This document shows, in pieces, positions 9,668 through 19,544 of a DNA stretch of 35,547 nucleotides. Source of the stretch: Chalara sp. BL73 (lineage: Eukaryota; Ascomycota; Leotiomycetes; Helotiales); the NCBI GenBank assembly GCA_918026815.1, contig CAKJVC010000203.1:1-35547 (forward strand), written 5' to 3'. Position numbers and translations under genes: made by a program. The notes under the pieces were generated by a model. It was not told the origin of the DNA. It ran no database searches and saw nothing but the letters and a program-made list of their open reading frames with translations. Within the stretch, counting starts at the first letter, position 1. Every line of letters starts with the position of its first letter.

Positions 9668-9972
9668 TATTTTTGTAGTTTGTAGAACTTTAGTTAAAAG
9701 TTATGAACTTTAGTAAAGAAAGCAGGGTTACTTCTAATTCATTCCGGTATAAGGGATGGGGCTTCCTATTAGGAGAGTGTGTAATGTAGTTTCGACTCTT
9801 TCTCCTAAAGTATATAATATCTTACTTTTGAATACGCTCGGCTGGAAATTCGAATTTCCCAGAAGAGTAGAAGTTAAACACATGGCTACAACTGTTGTGA
9901 ATAGTAGGTTGCAGCGTTATATAATTCTTTAGCATTAAATAATCCGCTCTCATTCTGACACCCTCCTTCTAG

Positions 9973-10103
9973 CCTGTCGGAGCCACCATGGTTGCTGGAC
10001 CTGTCGCCTCCGTAGAAAGAAATGCGACGAGAATCGTCCGTCATGTTCCACTTGCACTGCTCTTGACTTGAACTGCGATCGATACGGACCAAGGCCTGAG
10101 TGA
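9973..10103 (+). pseudogene. Relic of a Zn(II)2Cys6 transcription factor DNA-binding domain
   Basis: Behind a CTTCTAG splice-acceptor-like sequence the plus strand reads a complete zinc binuclear cluster: Cys-X2-Cys-X6-Cys-X6-Cys-X2-Cys-X6-Cys ([17 protein letters not shown], then [12 protein letters not shown]), with the basic RLRRKK loop and the DRYGPRPE tail that follows the cluster in many fungal Gal4-type regulators. The frame hits TGA at 10101-10103 where the family usually has Trp (TGG to TGA, a RIP-type change), followed by MDRERC and another stop. No activation or middle-homology domain follows before the P450. Regulators of this class often sit in secondary-metabolite clusters, so this may be what remains of the cluster's own activator. 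Minus-strand frames here are shadows. Confidence 0.7.
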
Positions 10104-10360
10104 ATGGATAGAGAGAGGTGTTAGAGAGAGAGCAAGCCATTAAAGTTAAATCAACCGTTTAGTCACGAAATACCAATGGCATCCAAGTAGACTGTAGCAA
10201 ATAAATCCATGTAAAAAAGACGAAAAACTTGTCTATGATCCTCGTAAATGTACGCATGTAGTGTTCTACCTGTTGTCCGGGGACATTAAAAAGGAAATTC
10301 TGGGCCACCCGATTCTTGTGACATAGTGCTTAAACTGATCGCGCGATTTTGCTTGCCCCT
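10104..10360. other. Spacer between regulator relic and P450 stop codon
   Basis: No gene seen. It holds the decayed continuation of the regulator and the 3' flank of the P450. Confidence 0.5.
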
Positions 10361-12105
10361 TCAGCTCACGACCTTGAGGCGTACTCCCTTTGATTCCTTG
10401 AAGACTGCAGGCACCAATAGATCTGCGGCGATTATGACGTCTTGCTCCGTCGTGTCATACAGCTCTAAACTCCCGATAATGCCTTCCTTGTTCGCCTCTT
10501 TGAGAGACCGAGACACGTAGTTTCGAAAGAGCCGGGCAGTGGTCAGATACATCTCCGCATCGGCGAGATGCATGCCAATGCACTGTCTGCTTCCTTTCGA
10601 AAAGGCCACGAGGTACTTTGTAAGCTTCGGATTCTCGATCCAGCGGTCTGGATTGAACTTGGACGGCTCCGAAAAATAATCCGGGTGTCGGTGCACGAGA
10701 AAGTTGGAAATACTTATCGGGGTGCCTGGTGGAATGGGGTAGACCTTTTCAGTTTTGCGACTCGTGAACATCAGCGTCTCTGACGGAGCGATCCGCTGAA
10801 GTCTTGTCGTTGTGCCGTTGCCAAGTCGCATCATTTCGTTGATGCAAGCGGTCAGATATGGCAGTTGTTCCAGCTTGGTCAGCTCGAAGGCGTTTTCTGC
10901 CAAAGGGTCGGGAATCGCATCTCGCAACTCAGAATGCAGCTTGTTCAGATAATCTGCATTTCCTGGGGCCAAAAGATGATAACAGCCGACTGTCATGATC
11001 CAAGAGGTTGCGAGAGTACCGGCACTAAGGAGGATTTGCGCTTCCTGTTCCAGCCTTTCGAGTTTCTTCTCTTGAGGTGGGAGTTTACTACTCAGGATGT
11101 CGTGATAGATGGTACGATGATCCGCTTTTTCAATGCCGTCGGCTCCAGCTTCCATGACCTCTCGAGCCTGGGTCTTGATGGCTATCTTCTCTTTCCAGAA
11201 TTGGGCGACTACCGGCGAGAATGGTGCCAGAAGATGGGGTGGAATTGTTCGTGCACATCGATCCAACCACGGGAAATGACGAAGGAGGCTCATCTTTGAC
11301 AAACCAGCCACGAAGTTATTGTGGAACTCGGGATCATAATCTTGGTGATGCCAAATTAGTAAACAGGATAATGGAGATGCAGCCGGACGAGACATACTTT
11401 TATGATCAACGCGGTTCACATTGTAACCAAACGTGTACTCCATCACAATATCTGTCGCTTTTGGTCAGAGCAGAGTGAACTGATACAGGAGGTTACAACT
11501 CACCATTCGTGAGTGCCGCGAATGCGTGCTTGATATCGAACGGTTCACCATCCTTCTTTCTCTGGAAGCTTGCCACCAAAGATTGAACTCTGCCATCAAT
11601 GATATGCTGTAACTTGCGTGTACTTGACTTGGAGAAGAATGGAGCGAGTGCGGATCGTCGCACGCGATGCAGATCGTGATCAGCCGTACCACCCATCGAG
11701 CCTAGAAACCCGCCCGGGGCGATGTTCCATGCCCATCGCTCTCTCTTCCTGTTGGAGACAGCGTATACCTCATCGTAGAATTCGACTTCACTAATGTGTA
11801 TCTCCCACGGATTAATCCGCAAGATTGGGCCGTATTGCCTATGAAGTTGTTCTATCTTGAAAATGTATTGCCCCCGCAGAACGCAGTCGTAATAAAACTC
11901 GTACCTGTCAGGTAGCCATCAGCTGCAGGTCTCCAAGGGACGACTCGTCTGGTTACCATAATGTAATCGCCGCAAGCTTAGGCCCTGGAACGTGCGAGAT
12001 CGGGCTAAACCAGAGTCTGTAAACCGCGAGTGCGATCAAGAATGCGACTATCACGACAGCCAGCACGATGTGCAATGGAATAGTTGTGGGATCAAACGAG
12101 ATCAT
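10361..12105 (-). CDS. Cytochrome P450 monooxygenase, four exons
   Basis: Exons on the minus strand: 12105-11957, 11904-11504, 11451-11398 and 11340-10361, giving 527 residues. Introns are 52, 52 and 57 bp; the third is a multiple of three, so it is easily missed, but has GTATGT, TTACTAAT and CCAAG signals. The start MISFDPTT is preferred over an upstream in-frame ATG at 12183 because it places a single membrane anchor (about residues 11-33) just before the proline hinge HVPGPKLA, as in microsomal P450s. Landmarks: I-helix SAGTLATSW, ExxR at about E370-R373 (EMMR), the region FNPDRW, and the haem loop FSKGSRQCIG with ligand about Cys455. The N-terminal part (YEFYYD, HDLHRVRRSALAPFFSK) resembles fungal CYP58/trichodiene-oxygenase-like P450s. 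Probably an ER enzyme oxidising the neighbouring terpene synthase's product, with NADPH-P450 reductase as partner. Divergent from that gene. Appears intact. Confidence 0.9.
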
Positions 12106-12390
12106 TGTGTCGCAGGTAAAGATCAATAGCCAATTATCAAGTAGGGAGAATCGATGCAGATCTGAGGGAAAAAATAATAACAATAGTTTAGGGGACTAGC
12201 CAGGATTCAATGTGTATATCTACGTGTACATGACTATATCTCTGTTAGAACGAAGTATGAAGTAATCTTATAATTAGTGAGATCATACCCTTGAGCCCGG
12301 TGAAGAGGAGTGTGGCGTGCGGAACCGAGCAGGCGAGAAAAGGGGAGTGTCAGGGAGTCACAGAAGAGTGGGGCATCCGGGACCGAGGAG
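12106..12390. promoter_or_regulatory. P450 upstream region
   Basis: Left part of the divergent promoter region between the P450 and the terpene synthase. Around 12309-12392 a GTGTGGCGTGCGGAACCGAG-like phrase is imperfectly repeated about 60 bp on (GTGGGGCATCCGGGACCGAG). No regulator site is assigned. Confidence 0.35.
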
Positions 12391-12760
12391 GGTCTCCAGA
12401 CTAGTTACTTGTACCTTAATTTGGTAGCAGTAGCGAGCTATTTGCCTATCTGGCCTAGTTATATGTTCGGCATATATCCGGAGATTTATTAGTTTTAGTT
12501 GTTAGACTAGTTACTTATATTTTAATTTGGTAGTAGTAGCGAGCTATTTACTTATTTAGCTTAGTTACATATTTAATACGTATTTCGAAATTAGTCGGTT
12601 TTCAGACTAGTTATTTGTACTTTAATTTAGTAATAGTAGCGAGCTATTTACTTATTTGGCATAGTTATATATTCGGTATACATCCCAAGATTTATTAGTT
12701 TTTAGACTAGTTACATATATTTTAAGTTAGTAGTAGTAGCGAGCTATTCACTGATTAATC
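12391..12760. repeat. Minisatellite array, about four ~100-bp units
   Basis: The phrase AGACTAGTTA(C/T) recurs at 12398, 12504, 12604 and 12704, each followed by an AATTTGGTAGTAGTAGCGAG-like core; periods are 106, 100 and 100 bp. Later copies are AT-richer than the first (for example CTATCTGGCC becomes CTTATTTAGC), mostly C-to-T and G-to-A differences consistent with RIP. The same unit occurs at 7715-8185. Confidence 0.85.
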
Positions 12761-12773
12761 AAGGGAACAACTA

Positions 12774-13007
12774 AATCGACTCCAGACTTAACTATTTGGC
12801 CGGCCTAGTCCATTTTCAGCGCCATAAACTCAGAGATCTTACATAAGATTCTGCAAGGCATCAAATATTTTTGAGTCCCTTTTGAGATAATTATAACCAC
12901 AAAAGTATAACGGATGGGAGGTTAGAGGTTAGGTGGTTAGGAGGATTCACGCAGTTTAGTGCCGAAAATGGCCTAGGGCGGCCAAATAGTTAAGTCTGGA
13001 GTTGATT
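12774..13007. mobile_element. TIR element (MITE) with TA target duplication
   Basis: 234 bp with 44-bp terminal inverted repeats: left 12774-12817 (AATCGACTCCAGACTTAACT onward), right 12964-13007 as its inverse complement with only a few mismatches. TA flanks both ends (12772-12773 and 13008-13009). No coding capacity. Likely a non-autonomous Tc1/mariner-type element in the promoter region between the P450 and the terpene synthase. Confidence 0.85.
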
Positions 13008-13009
13008 TA

Positions 13010-13532
13010 TTAGAGTGCAGCGCTCACTAGCACTGATTGAAGAGTTTGGCACCTTCTGTCAGGCTTTGTAAGAGTAGCATTCTGACACGATGATACGGAC
13101 GTACTGGTGCTTGAGTCGGAGAGCTCACCAACTCGAGTACTGGTTTCGGTATTCGTCATGGCAGGATTCGCGCGAATCGTTGCATCCTCATCCTGCATCC
13201 TGCACCCTGTGTCCCCCACGAGAACCCTGGGGGTCTTTTTATGGATTCTCGGGGTGGGCGTTGAGGCAGTTGATTGTCCGCGATCACGGCTTTCGGCATC
13301 AGGCTTGCTGACGGGCGGTCAATACTTAATGGGAGTGGAAGTATGTATTTCTCTGGGAGTTCCGTATATAGAGCCCTTCCCAACCAACAAGGTATTATGC
13401 TAGTGACAGCTTGTCATCTTTCAAAAGTCGGATCATCAGCTTATAAGGGATTTGATACGACAGAATCTCATCTTACAGCTTCAGTGTTAACCTCTTTCTA
13501 GTGTGTCATCCACTCTCTTTGTTCTATCTGCA
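13010..13532 (+). promoter_or_regulatory. Terpene synthase promoter and 5' leader
   Basis: A TATA-like TATATAG at 13365-13371 lies about 165 bp before the ATG at 13533. Short frames on both strands look like chance. There is no intron evidence in the leader. Confidence 0.4.
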
Positions 13533-16500
13533 ATGTCTACCCAGCTGGTTGACGATCCGAACACCACGCGGTCTGTCCCTGAAAGTTTATGGCGTGATGC
13601 CCCAGAATACTTCTCCCAATTTATCCCGCGAATCCATAGGGATTTTCAGGTTTGCGACGATGCTACTATTCAATGCCGCATCGACATCGTGGGGAGAGGC
13701 CAACCTTTTATCGAAGCCGGCAACTTGTGTTTACATGCTGGCAATTTGATTGCCCTTACTATGCCTGACTGCATTCCTGAACGGTTAGCTCTTGCAGCAT
13801 ACTTGATTGAAGCAGGTTTCGTATATGATGGTAAGTTGCGCAATGAAGATACGCTTTAGGACAATCATCTAACAGGCCAATCAGGTGTCCAATATGTAAG
13901 AAATCTGAACAAACCACTCTATTCTGGTCCAGTAGGACACGAATACCGTACGTAGGTTGGGAACTAACCTATATGTGCCGCAGGCGGAGCTAGACGGCGA
14001 GGCAGCTAACGCAGACACTGAAATCACAACGGACAAGTCTCTTTACGAAATAAAACTGCGGAATAAGCAGGTCCTTTCAAAGATGGCAGTGCAGGTTATG
14101 AAATTCGACCGACAGCTCGGAGAGAATGTTATCCGCGGGTGGACCACTTGGAAAAAGGGAGAGGAAATAATTTTGCCGAAGACTACTGGCAAAGTATATC
14201 AAGACCTGGATGAATATTTGCCCGACAGATTCGATGACATCGGGTGGCCGTATGCTACCTCTCCATGACCTCTCCATGGTCCGTTGCTAATCAAGCGAAT
14301 TCTAGGATGGTCATCAACCTACTACACTGGGGAACTGGAGTGGTGCTGGACGAATCGAGCGCAACGGAAATCGCACCTATTCTGAAGCCGATCCATAATG
14401 TTGTGACTTTGACTAACGACTACTTCTCTTGGGAGAAAGAAATCGCAGAGCATATCGAGTTAAATGAAGCGAACCCACTCATCAATTCGGTGGCATTTTA
14501 CATGAAGTGGAATTCACTGTCCGCAACGGATGCCAAGGCCGGCATTAAAGCCAAAATACAGCAACTTGAAGAAGAATATTCTGCCTTAAAGACTGAGTAT
14601 ATTGCTCGTCATGGAGATAAAGCTCCTTCTTCGGTTATCCGCTGGTTTAGCGTAATGGAGGCCGTGGTGGCCGGCAACTTGATCTGGAGCAACTTCACCC
14701 CACGCTACCACGTCTCTAATATCAAGGCTCATGAGTACGAGGAATACTACGCACGAAGAATCCGCGAAGGCGCATCCTTCTTCGACAGCTGTACCGAATC
14801 GGACGCCTTCATCCCTCTGGTTTCTCAGGAGACCACCTCTGAGCTTAGGTGGCCCACTCGTCATTCTCGAGTCGATTGCGTCAATGGAGGCTCACATGAA
14901 TCCACGAAAGCACAAAATGCGGCTTCTGACAAGACGACCGCCGTAGAAGATTGCCAAGACCAGAAAATAGCGACCCAGCCGTTGACAGAAGCTTCTCACA
15001 AGAGGAAACGCCGAGGGTCTGTAGATGCATGGCAGGGCTCTGCCACGCAACAACGCAACTCGGAGACTGCTACACTTCCCCCCGAATCTGACCTTGCCAA
15101 CCACTTTGGCACCCAGAAAAAGCAGCAGAAAGTCAACGGGGTCTCACACGATCATAAAGAGGAGCAAAACGGAGACATCCCCAGAAAGGTTAATGGGCAT
15201 ATGAATCACCACAGCGATGATGCCCAAACCAGCCTGGTGAATGGAGAAAGTCAGTCTGATTACTAGCATTACGCCATTGATGGAAAAATGTCACTGACGT
15301 AAATGGATAGAAGCGACACATATCGTTGACTACCGACAGCCACGTCTTCCCGATCTGCCTGAAGATGTCTGTGTGTCCCTCCCAACTGATCTTATTCCTA
15401 CTAACTATGTGTAGATCGTCAATCGGCCATTTCAGTATATTGAATCTCTTCCCTCCAAGGGGGTACGATCACTAGTGCTTGAGGCACTGAATAGCTGGTA
15501 CCTAGTACCTGAGCAACAGATGAAGCAAATTGACTCCATCGTTCGATCACTGCACAACGCATCGCTCATGTTAGTATTCGATCCATCGCACCATGAGGAT
15601 TCTGCGACTAATGAGCTATAGGATCGACGATATTCAAGACCAAACTGATTTGCGCCGTGGCAAACCAGCGACGCATATGATATTTGGTATTGGTCAAACC
15701 ATCAATAGCGCTTATTTCCAGTGTATTGAAGCATTATACCGAGCGAACTCAAATTCGCCGTCTATGTTTGAAATCGTTATGGGTATGATGAAGGCTTGCG
15801 AGTGAGAGAGAGCGACATTTACTCACCTTGACCAGATGAGTTTCGTACCGGACACGTCGGTCAGAGTCTAGATTTATATTGGACTTTTCAGACAGTCGTC
15901 CCGTCAGAGAAGGAATATCTTCAAATGGTTGATGCTAGTGAGTATTTGGACCATCCGAATATTTTATGATATCATGGATGCAGTTGCAATAACTTGTCAT
16001 AGAAACATCCAGTCTGTTTCGCCTCTGTAGCCGATTGCTGCGCAGTGCCGCTACTGCAAACAGGTATGCCACGTACAACAGCAGTGTTGCTATTTTTCAC
16101 TACTAAAACCAGCATAGGGACCTCGAAATTGAAAGTTTGGCCACTCTCTTTGGCAGATACTTCCAAATTCGAGACGATTACATGAACCTCAAATCTCAAG
16201 ATGTGAGTTCACAGCGCCCGGATAAGTCATTGCGTTTTCATCTAACTTTCTCTAGTATACAAACCAAAAAGGATTTTGCTCTGATTTAGACGAAGGGAAA
16301 TACTCGCTGCCACTTATCCACGCCCTGCGGGAATCAGACCCTGAACTTGAGAGCATGCTGAAACAACGCCTACAGCCAGGTGGTCTATCAGTAAATTCAA
16401 AACAGTGGATCCTTGACAGATTGATGGAGAAAGGTAGTTTACAATACACCGAAAAGCAACTTGAGCTGCTATATGCAGCGATAGAAGACTGCCTGACCAA

Positions 16501-16567
16501 CCTTGAGAAGAAAACAGGATCCATAAATTGGATGTTAGGGAGAATCTTGTATCAGTTACAGAATTAG
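13533..16567 (+). CDS. Chimeric terpene synthase (class I cyclase plus polyprenyl diphosphate synthase), eleven exons
   Basis: Exons: 13533-13830, 13885-13895, 13984-14249, 14306-15249, 15311-15366, 15415-15569, 15622-15782, 15836-15937, 16003-16063, 16118-16202, 16256-16567, giving 816 residues. Every intron (48-88 bp) has GT..AG and all junctions keep frame. Residues 1 to ~310 are a class I terpene cyclase ([11 protein letters not shown] motif NDYFSWEKE at about 229-237, PRYH pair). The usual Asp-rich DDxxD/E reads DGVQY (99-103): first Asp kept, second Gly, acidic end Tyr. A long polar linker (~310-520, KRKRRGS) follows. The C-terminal half is an isoprenyl diphosphate synthase with first motif DDIQD (579-583), LRRGKPATH, and second motif DDYMN (704-708), then [14 protein letters not shown]. 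Architecture matches fungal enzymes such as fusicoccadiene and ophiobolin F synthases (about 700-720 residues); the extra length is linker. Likely makes and perhaps cyclises a C20/C25 diphosphate; product unknown. Confidence 0.9.
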
Positions 16568-17460
16568 ATCAAGTCAATTCCTACCGCAAAAGGGAATAAA
16601 TTTGGAAAGTAGTTACAGAACGACTCATGGTGCTCTCGCAACGCAGTGATATCAATGCTAACCGCCGGCTCGAGTCATCTTCGACTTTTGTAAGGCTATG
16701 CGGCTTAACCCAGACACCACATCCCAAAAAAAGAAGGGTGGTCACAAGCACTGCCTATGCCATACCCAAGCTGCACACTGATGCGATGATGGTTTCCAGT
16801 GGGCGTAGAAAGAAACAAGCAGTAGCACGACTAGGCGTGCTGCATCTTGATGGCTGTCAATTCGAAGCCCTTGCGCGTGGTAGAAGTATCTGAGCTACCC
16901 AGTATTGATGATGGTCATTGTGGTCTGTAGCCCCGCCGAATGGTGCGTTCTCTACACCCAGCATAAAACTAGTGTCTAAGAGGTTGTGGAAACGTTCGTC
17001 GAGGACAACTGTGCCGTTAAGCCGCGGGACGGATGAGCGTCCCGCACAAAGAGTTGCTCGCCGGTCCCATTTCCACCGAAGCGGAGAGACCAGATCACCG
17101 TCGCAGGAAGAGGCAATGAGATAGCTTAGCTGGCTTTGAGCTCGATTCACAATATTCGCCCCGTCCAAATCCCCTTTTGTAGCCAAGGGCAGTGCAGATA
17201 TTAAGGCTCGAAGGTAGCAGAAGCGGGATCTCTCCGTAGTCTGTTGAAAGAGACGGCTGCAAGGCAATGCACAAACTTCGTAATCTACGGTACTGGGTAC
17301 GAAAGGCGGTTGTCATAGTTGACCACATTTTGAGGGTGGTGAATCCAATTAGACCTACCCTTGATGCTCCAGAGCCTTCAGAGCTCCATCCACAGACACC
17401 ACTTCTCAATACTACTACTATTAGAGCAACATTTAAACGTTATTGTAAATAGAATAGTGC
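16568..17460 (-). other. Unassigned open frames downstream of the terpene synthase
   Basis: Minus-strand frames at 16857-17267 (136 codons) and 17095-17409 (104 codons) overlap in different phases. The first has coherent stretches (NGTVVLDERFHNLLDTS, GGATDHNDHHQYWVAQ) but no motif I recognise, and the frames do not join by an obvious intron. A plus-strand 88-codon frame at 16627-16893 is equally unconvincing. It could be a decayed gene of the cluster or chance. Confidence 0.25.
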
Positions 17461-19283
17461 AGCGATAGAAAGACTGGTTGTGTGATGAGGTGTCGTGCTC
17501 CTATGAAAATTTGGTGCGATATACATGTGGCCTTTGCATAATTACATGGTTTTGGCTGCCAGCCATGCCAGGATTACTTTATTCTCGCAGGTCTAATCTT
17601 AGCTCTTACCTCTTCTAGTCTTTCGTAGGTTGGATAACATCTTAGCTATAGCTATTTAATCAGATCGCTCTGCCGATTCTCGAATGGCAGAGTATTCTCT
17701 CCGCAATCAAAACACTCTCTATTGTACTTGCGACTTGTCTATAGTCCAGTACAGACCTTGTGACAGGTTGAAATCCCTGGCACTTTGTCAATTTTGGTGA
17801 CTCCCTACAAGTCTTTTATGGCATTGCTCGAGGATCATCTCGAAGGACTTGATGACCTTAGCCAAGGACAACGTATCAAATTGGGCCTTCTTGCGGGACC
17901 TCTCCAGGCCCTCAATTTGTGAGGTCCGAAGTAGTGAGGACATTTGTAGAGAGAATTTGGTGACTCTAAATTTCTCATTGTATTTTTAACGGCATACTAG
18001 TCACTGGCATTTGTCCTTGTTGCCGAAGAAGCGGGCGCTGGGGACCTCTGTTGGGAAATGAAGCCTAGATTGGATGATTGTCGGCAAGACGTAATTTGAA
18101 TATTTCACAATGAAATGCCTGGCAATAGTGAATTTCCTAACCACCGGAAACCGTTGACGACATCAAACTTCCCTTGCATTTTGAAATGCGCTCCAGATGG
18201 ATAAAAAGGTGGCGTTGCAAACAGAGAAATTCTGGTGTAGAATTCTACTCTGATATACTTAAATTAGGTTAGTTAGCGTTCAGTAAAGCTACCTCCACAA
18301 GTTCTTAAAATTCAAGAGGCGTGCAAGGGCCTTCTATTGTTTAATATTAGACAAATAACTTCATATATTAACGCTAAATTAATCTCTTTAATCATCAATA
18401 GGACTACTTGGCCTACATGAAAATGTAATAAGCGAAGAAATGGCTCTTATGATTTACTTTTGTTTGGATTAATGACAGTATCATATCTGTCTAGTTCAGA
18501 AAAGAATACGTGGAATCTGAAAGCAACATGTCCCAAAACCAGTCGATTTTGATTGTGTCACGATTGTAATACTGGTGCCTGTAACAGCTATTTGTAAGGT
18601 CTCAAATATGAGGATTCTAAACTAAGGAGGAAAGGCGTAGGTGATACTGTGCATCCCTATTGTCAGGAATCGGCTTACATAACAGAAACCAAGGACATCT
18701 CTGATCAGAGATTACAGCTGTTTGCGGCCTCTCTTTATTACGGTTTGCTACAGGCCATATAAGAAGGATAGATATCGCAGAGTGGACCTGTAACCGATTG
18801 ATCCTCTAAGCAATAGATCCTATTTCTGACACCTATGTAAAGGCATGAGAATCATGTGGCATGCCCAGTCGAGATGGTAAGCAAGCCAATGGGCATCTCG
18901 GTAAAAAACGCGACATAGTGAACACATGGCTAGGATGCTTCTGGAACTGTCATGCCCGTGACAGATTGGTCTGAAACTCTTTGCATAGATTCAGAAATTA
19001 CTTGATTTTAACCAAGAAGCGCTTGCAAAGGAAATATCGGAGATGTTTTCATCCTGGATAGATTTCCAAATATATTGATAAGCTTAGTTAACATTATACA
19101 AGTAATTTGTTCTGCCAATCCAGTCCTTTTCTGCTATCTAGCCAAACAGCCATAATGAAAATAAGCAATAATGCCAAGGCCAGTCCACTTTTCAGAGTCG
19201 CTTACAGGTTGTACCCCCACTCCGAAACGTTTTGTTTGGTGCAAATAAAAAAACATAATGGAAACCATGTACACCAAAACACC
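17461..19283. other. Long gene-poor region
   Basis: About 1.8 kb of mostly AT-rich DNA without a supported gene. One plus-strand stretch at about 17765-17920 reads VTPYKSFMALLEDHLEGLDD and might be a relic, but it has no ATG of its own context and ends quickly. Confidence 0.4.
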
Positions 19284-19287
19284 AAAA
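19284..19287 (-). terminator. Pol III terminator of tRNA-Pro
   Basis: Four consecutive T on the minus strand, six bases after the tRNA 3' end. Confidence 0.6.
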
Positions 19288-19292
19288 GATTA

Positions 19293-19364
19293 GGGCCTAA
19301 TCCGGGATCGAACCGGAGACCTCTTACACCCAAAGCAAGAATTCTACCACTGAACTATCAGGCC
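19293..19364 (-). tRNA. tRNA-Pro (anticodon UGG)
   Basis: The minus strand folds as a complete 72-nt cloverleaf: acceptor GGCCTGA with TTAGGCC (one G-U), D stem GTTC/GAAT with loop AGTGGTA, anticodon stem CTTGC/GTAAG with loop TTTGGGT (anticodon TGG, G37 as in Pro tRNAs), variable AGGTC, T stem TCCGG/CCGGA with loop TTCGATC, discriminator C. Internal promoters are present (A box TAGTTCAGTGG, B box GGTTCGATCCC). No intron. Reads CCA and, by wobble, other Pro codons. Confidence 0.92.
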
Positions 19365-19529
19365 TAACATTTCAGGCAGAAACTTCCAGCTATTTTACCA
19401 GAGAGCCACACGCCTGAGCTGATTTGAATGCCAATGAGCTCCATCAACTTATATATTACATAAGTGATTTGCCTAAATTTGTGGAGGATCATATCGCTAA
19501 GCGAGATGCTTCCAGACAAAAATCAGCGT

Positions 19530-19544
19530 CTGAACTATCAGGCC
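19530..19544 (-). repeat. Partial copy of the tRNA-Pro 5' end
   Basis: The 15-mer CTGAACTATCAGGCC matches exactly the first 15 nt of the tRNA-Pro gene (as minus strand), 180 bp away. No other tRNA arms follow, so it is a truncated duplicate or chance survival of one. Confidence 0.5.

Noticed and set aside
9886..10140. Minus-strand 84-codon frame with ATG
   Set aside because: The plus strand here encodes an unmistakable Zn2Cys6 cluster with all six cysteines correctly spaced; the minus frame has no recognisable content.
10865..11299. Plus-strand 144-codon frame
   Set aside because: Shadow of P450 exon 4 on the minus strand.
17765..17920. Helicase-like stretch (VTPYKSFMALLEDH)
   Set aside because: Too short, no other helicase motifs nearby; the resemblance rests on a few residues.
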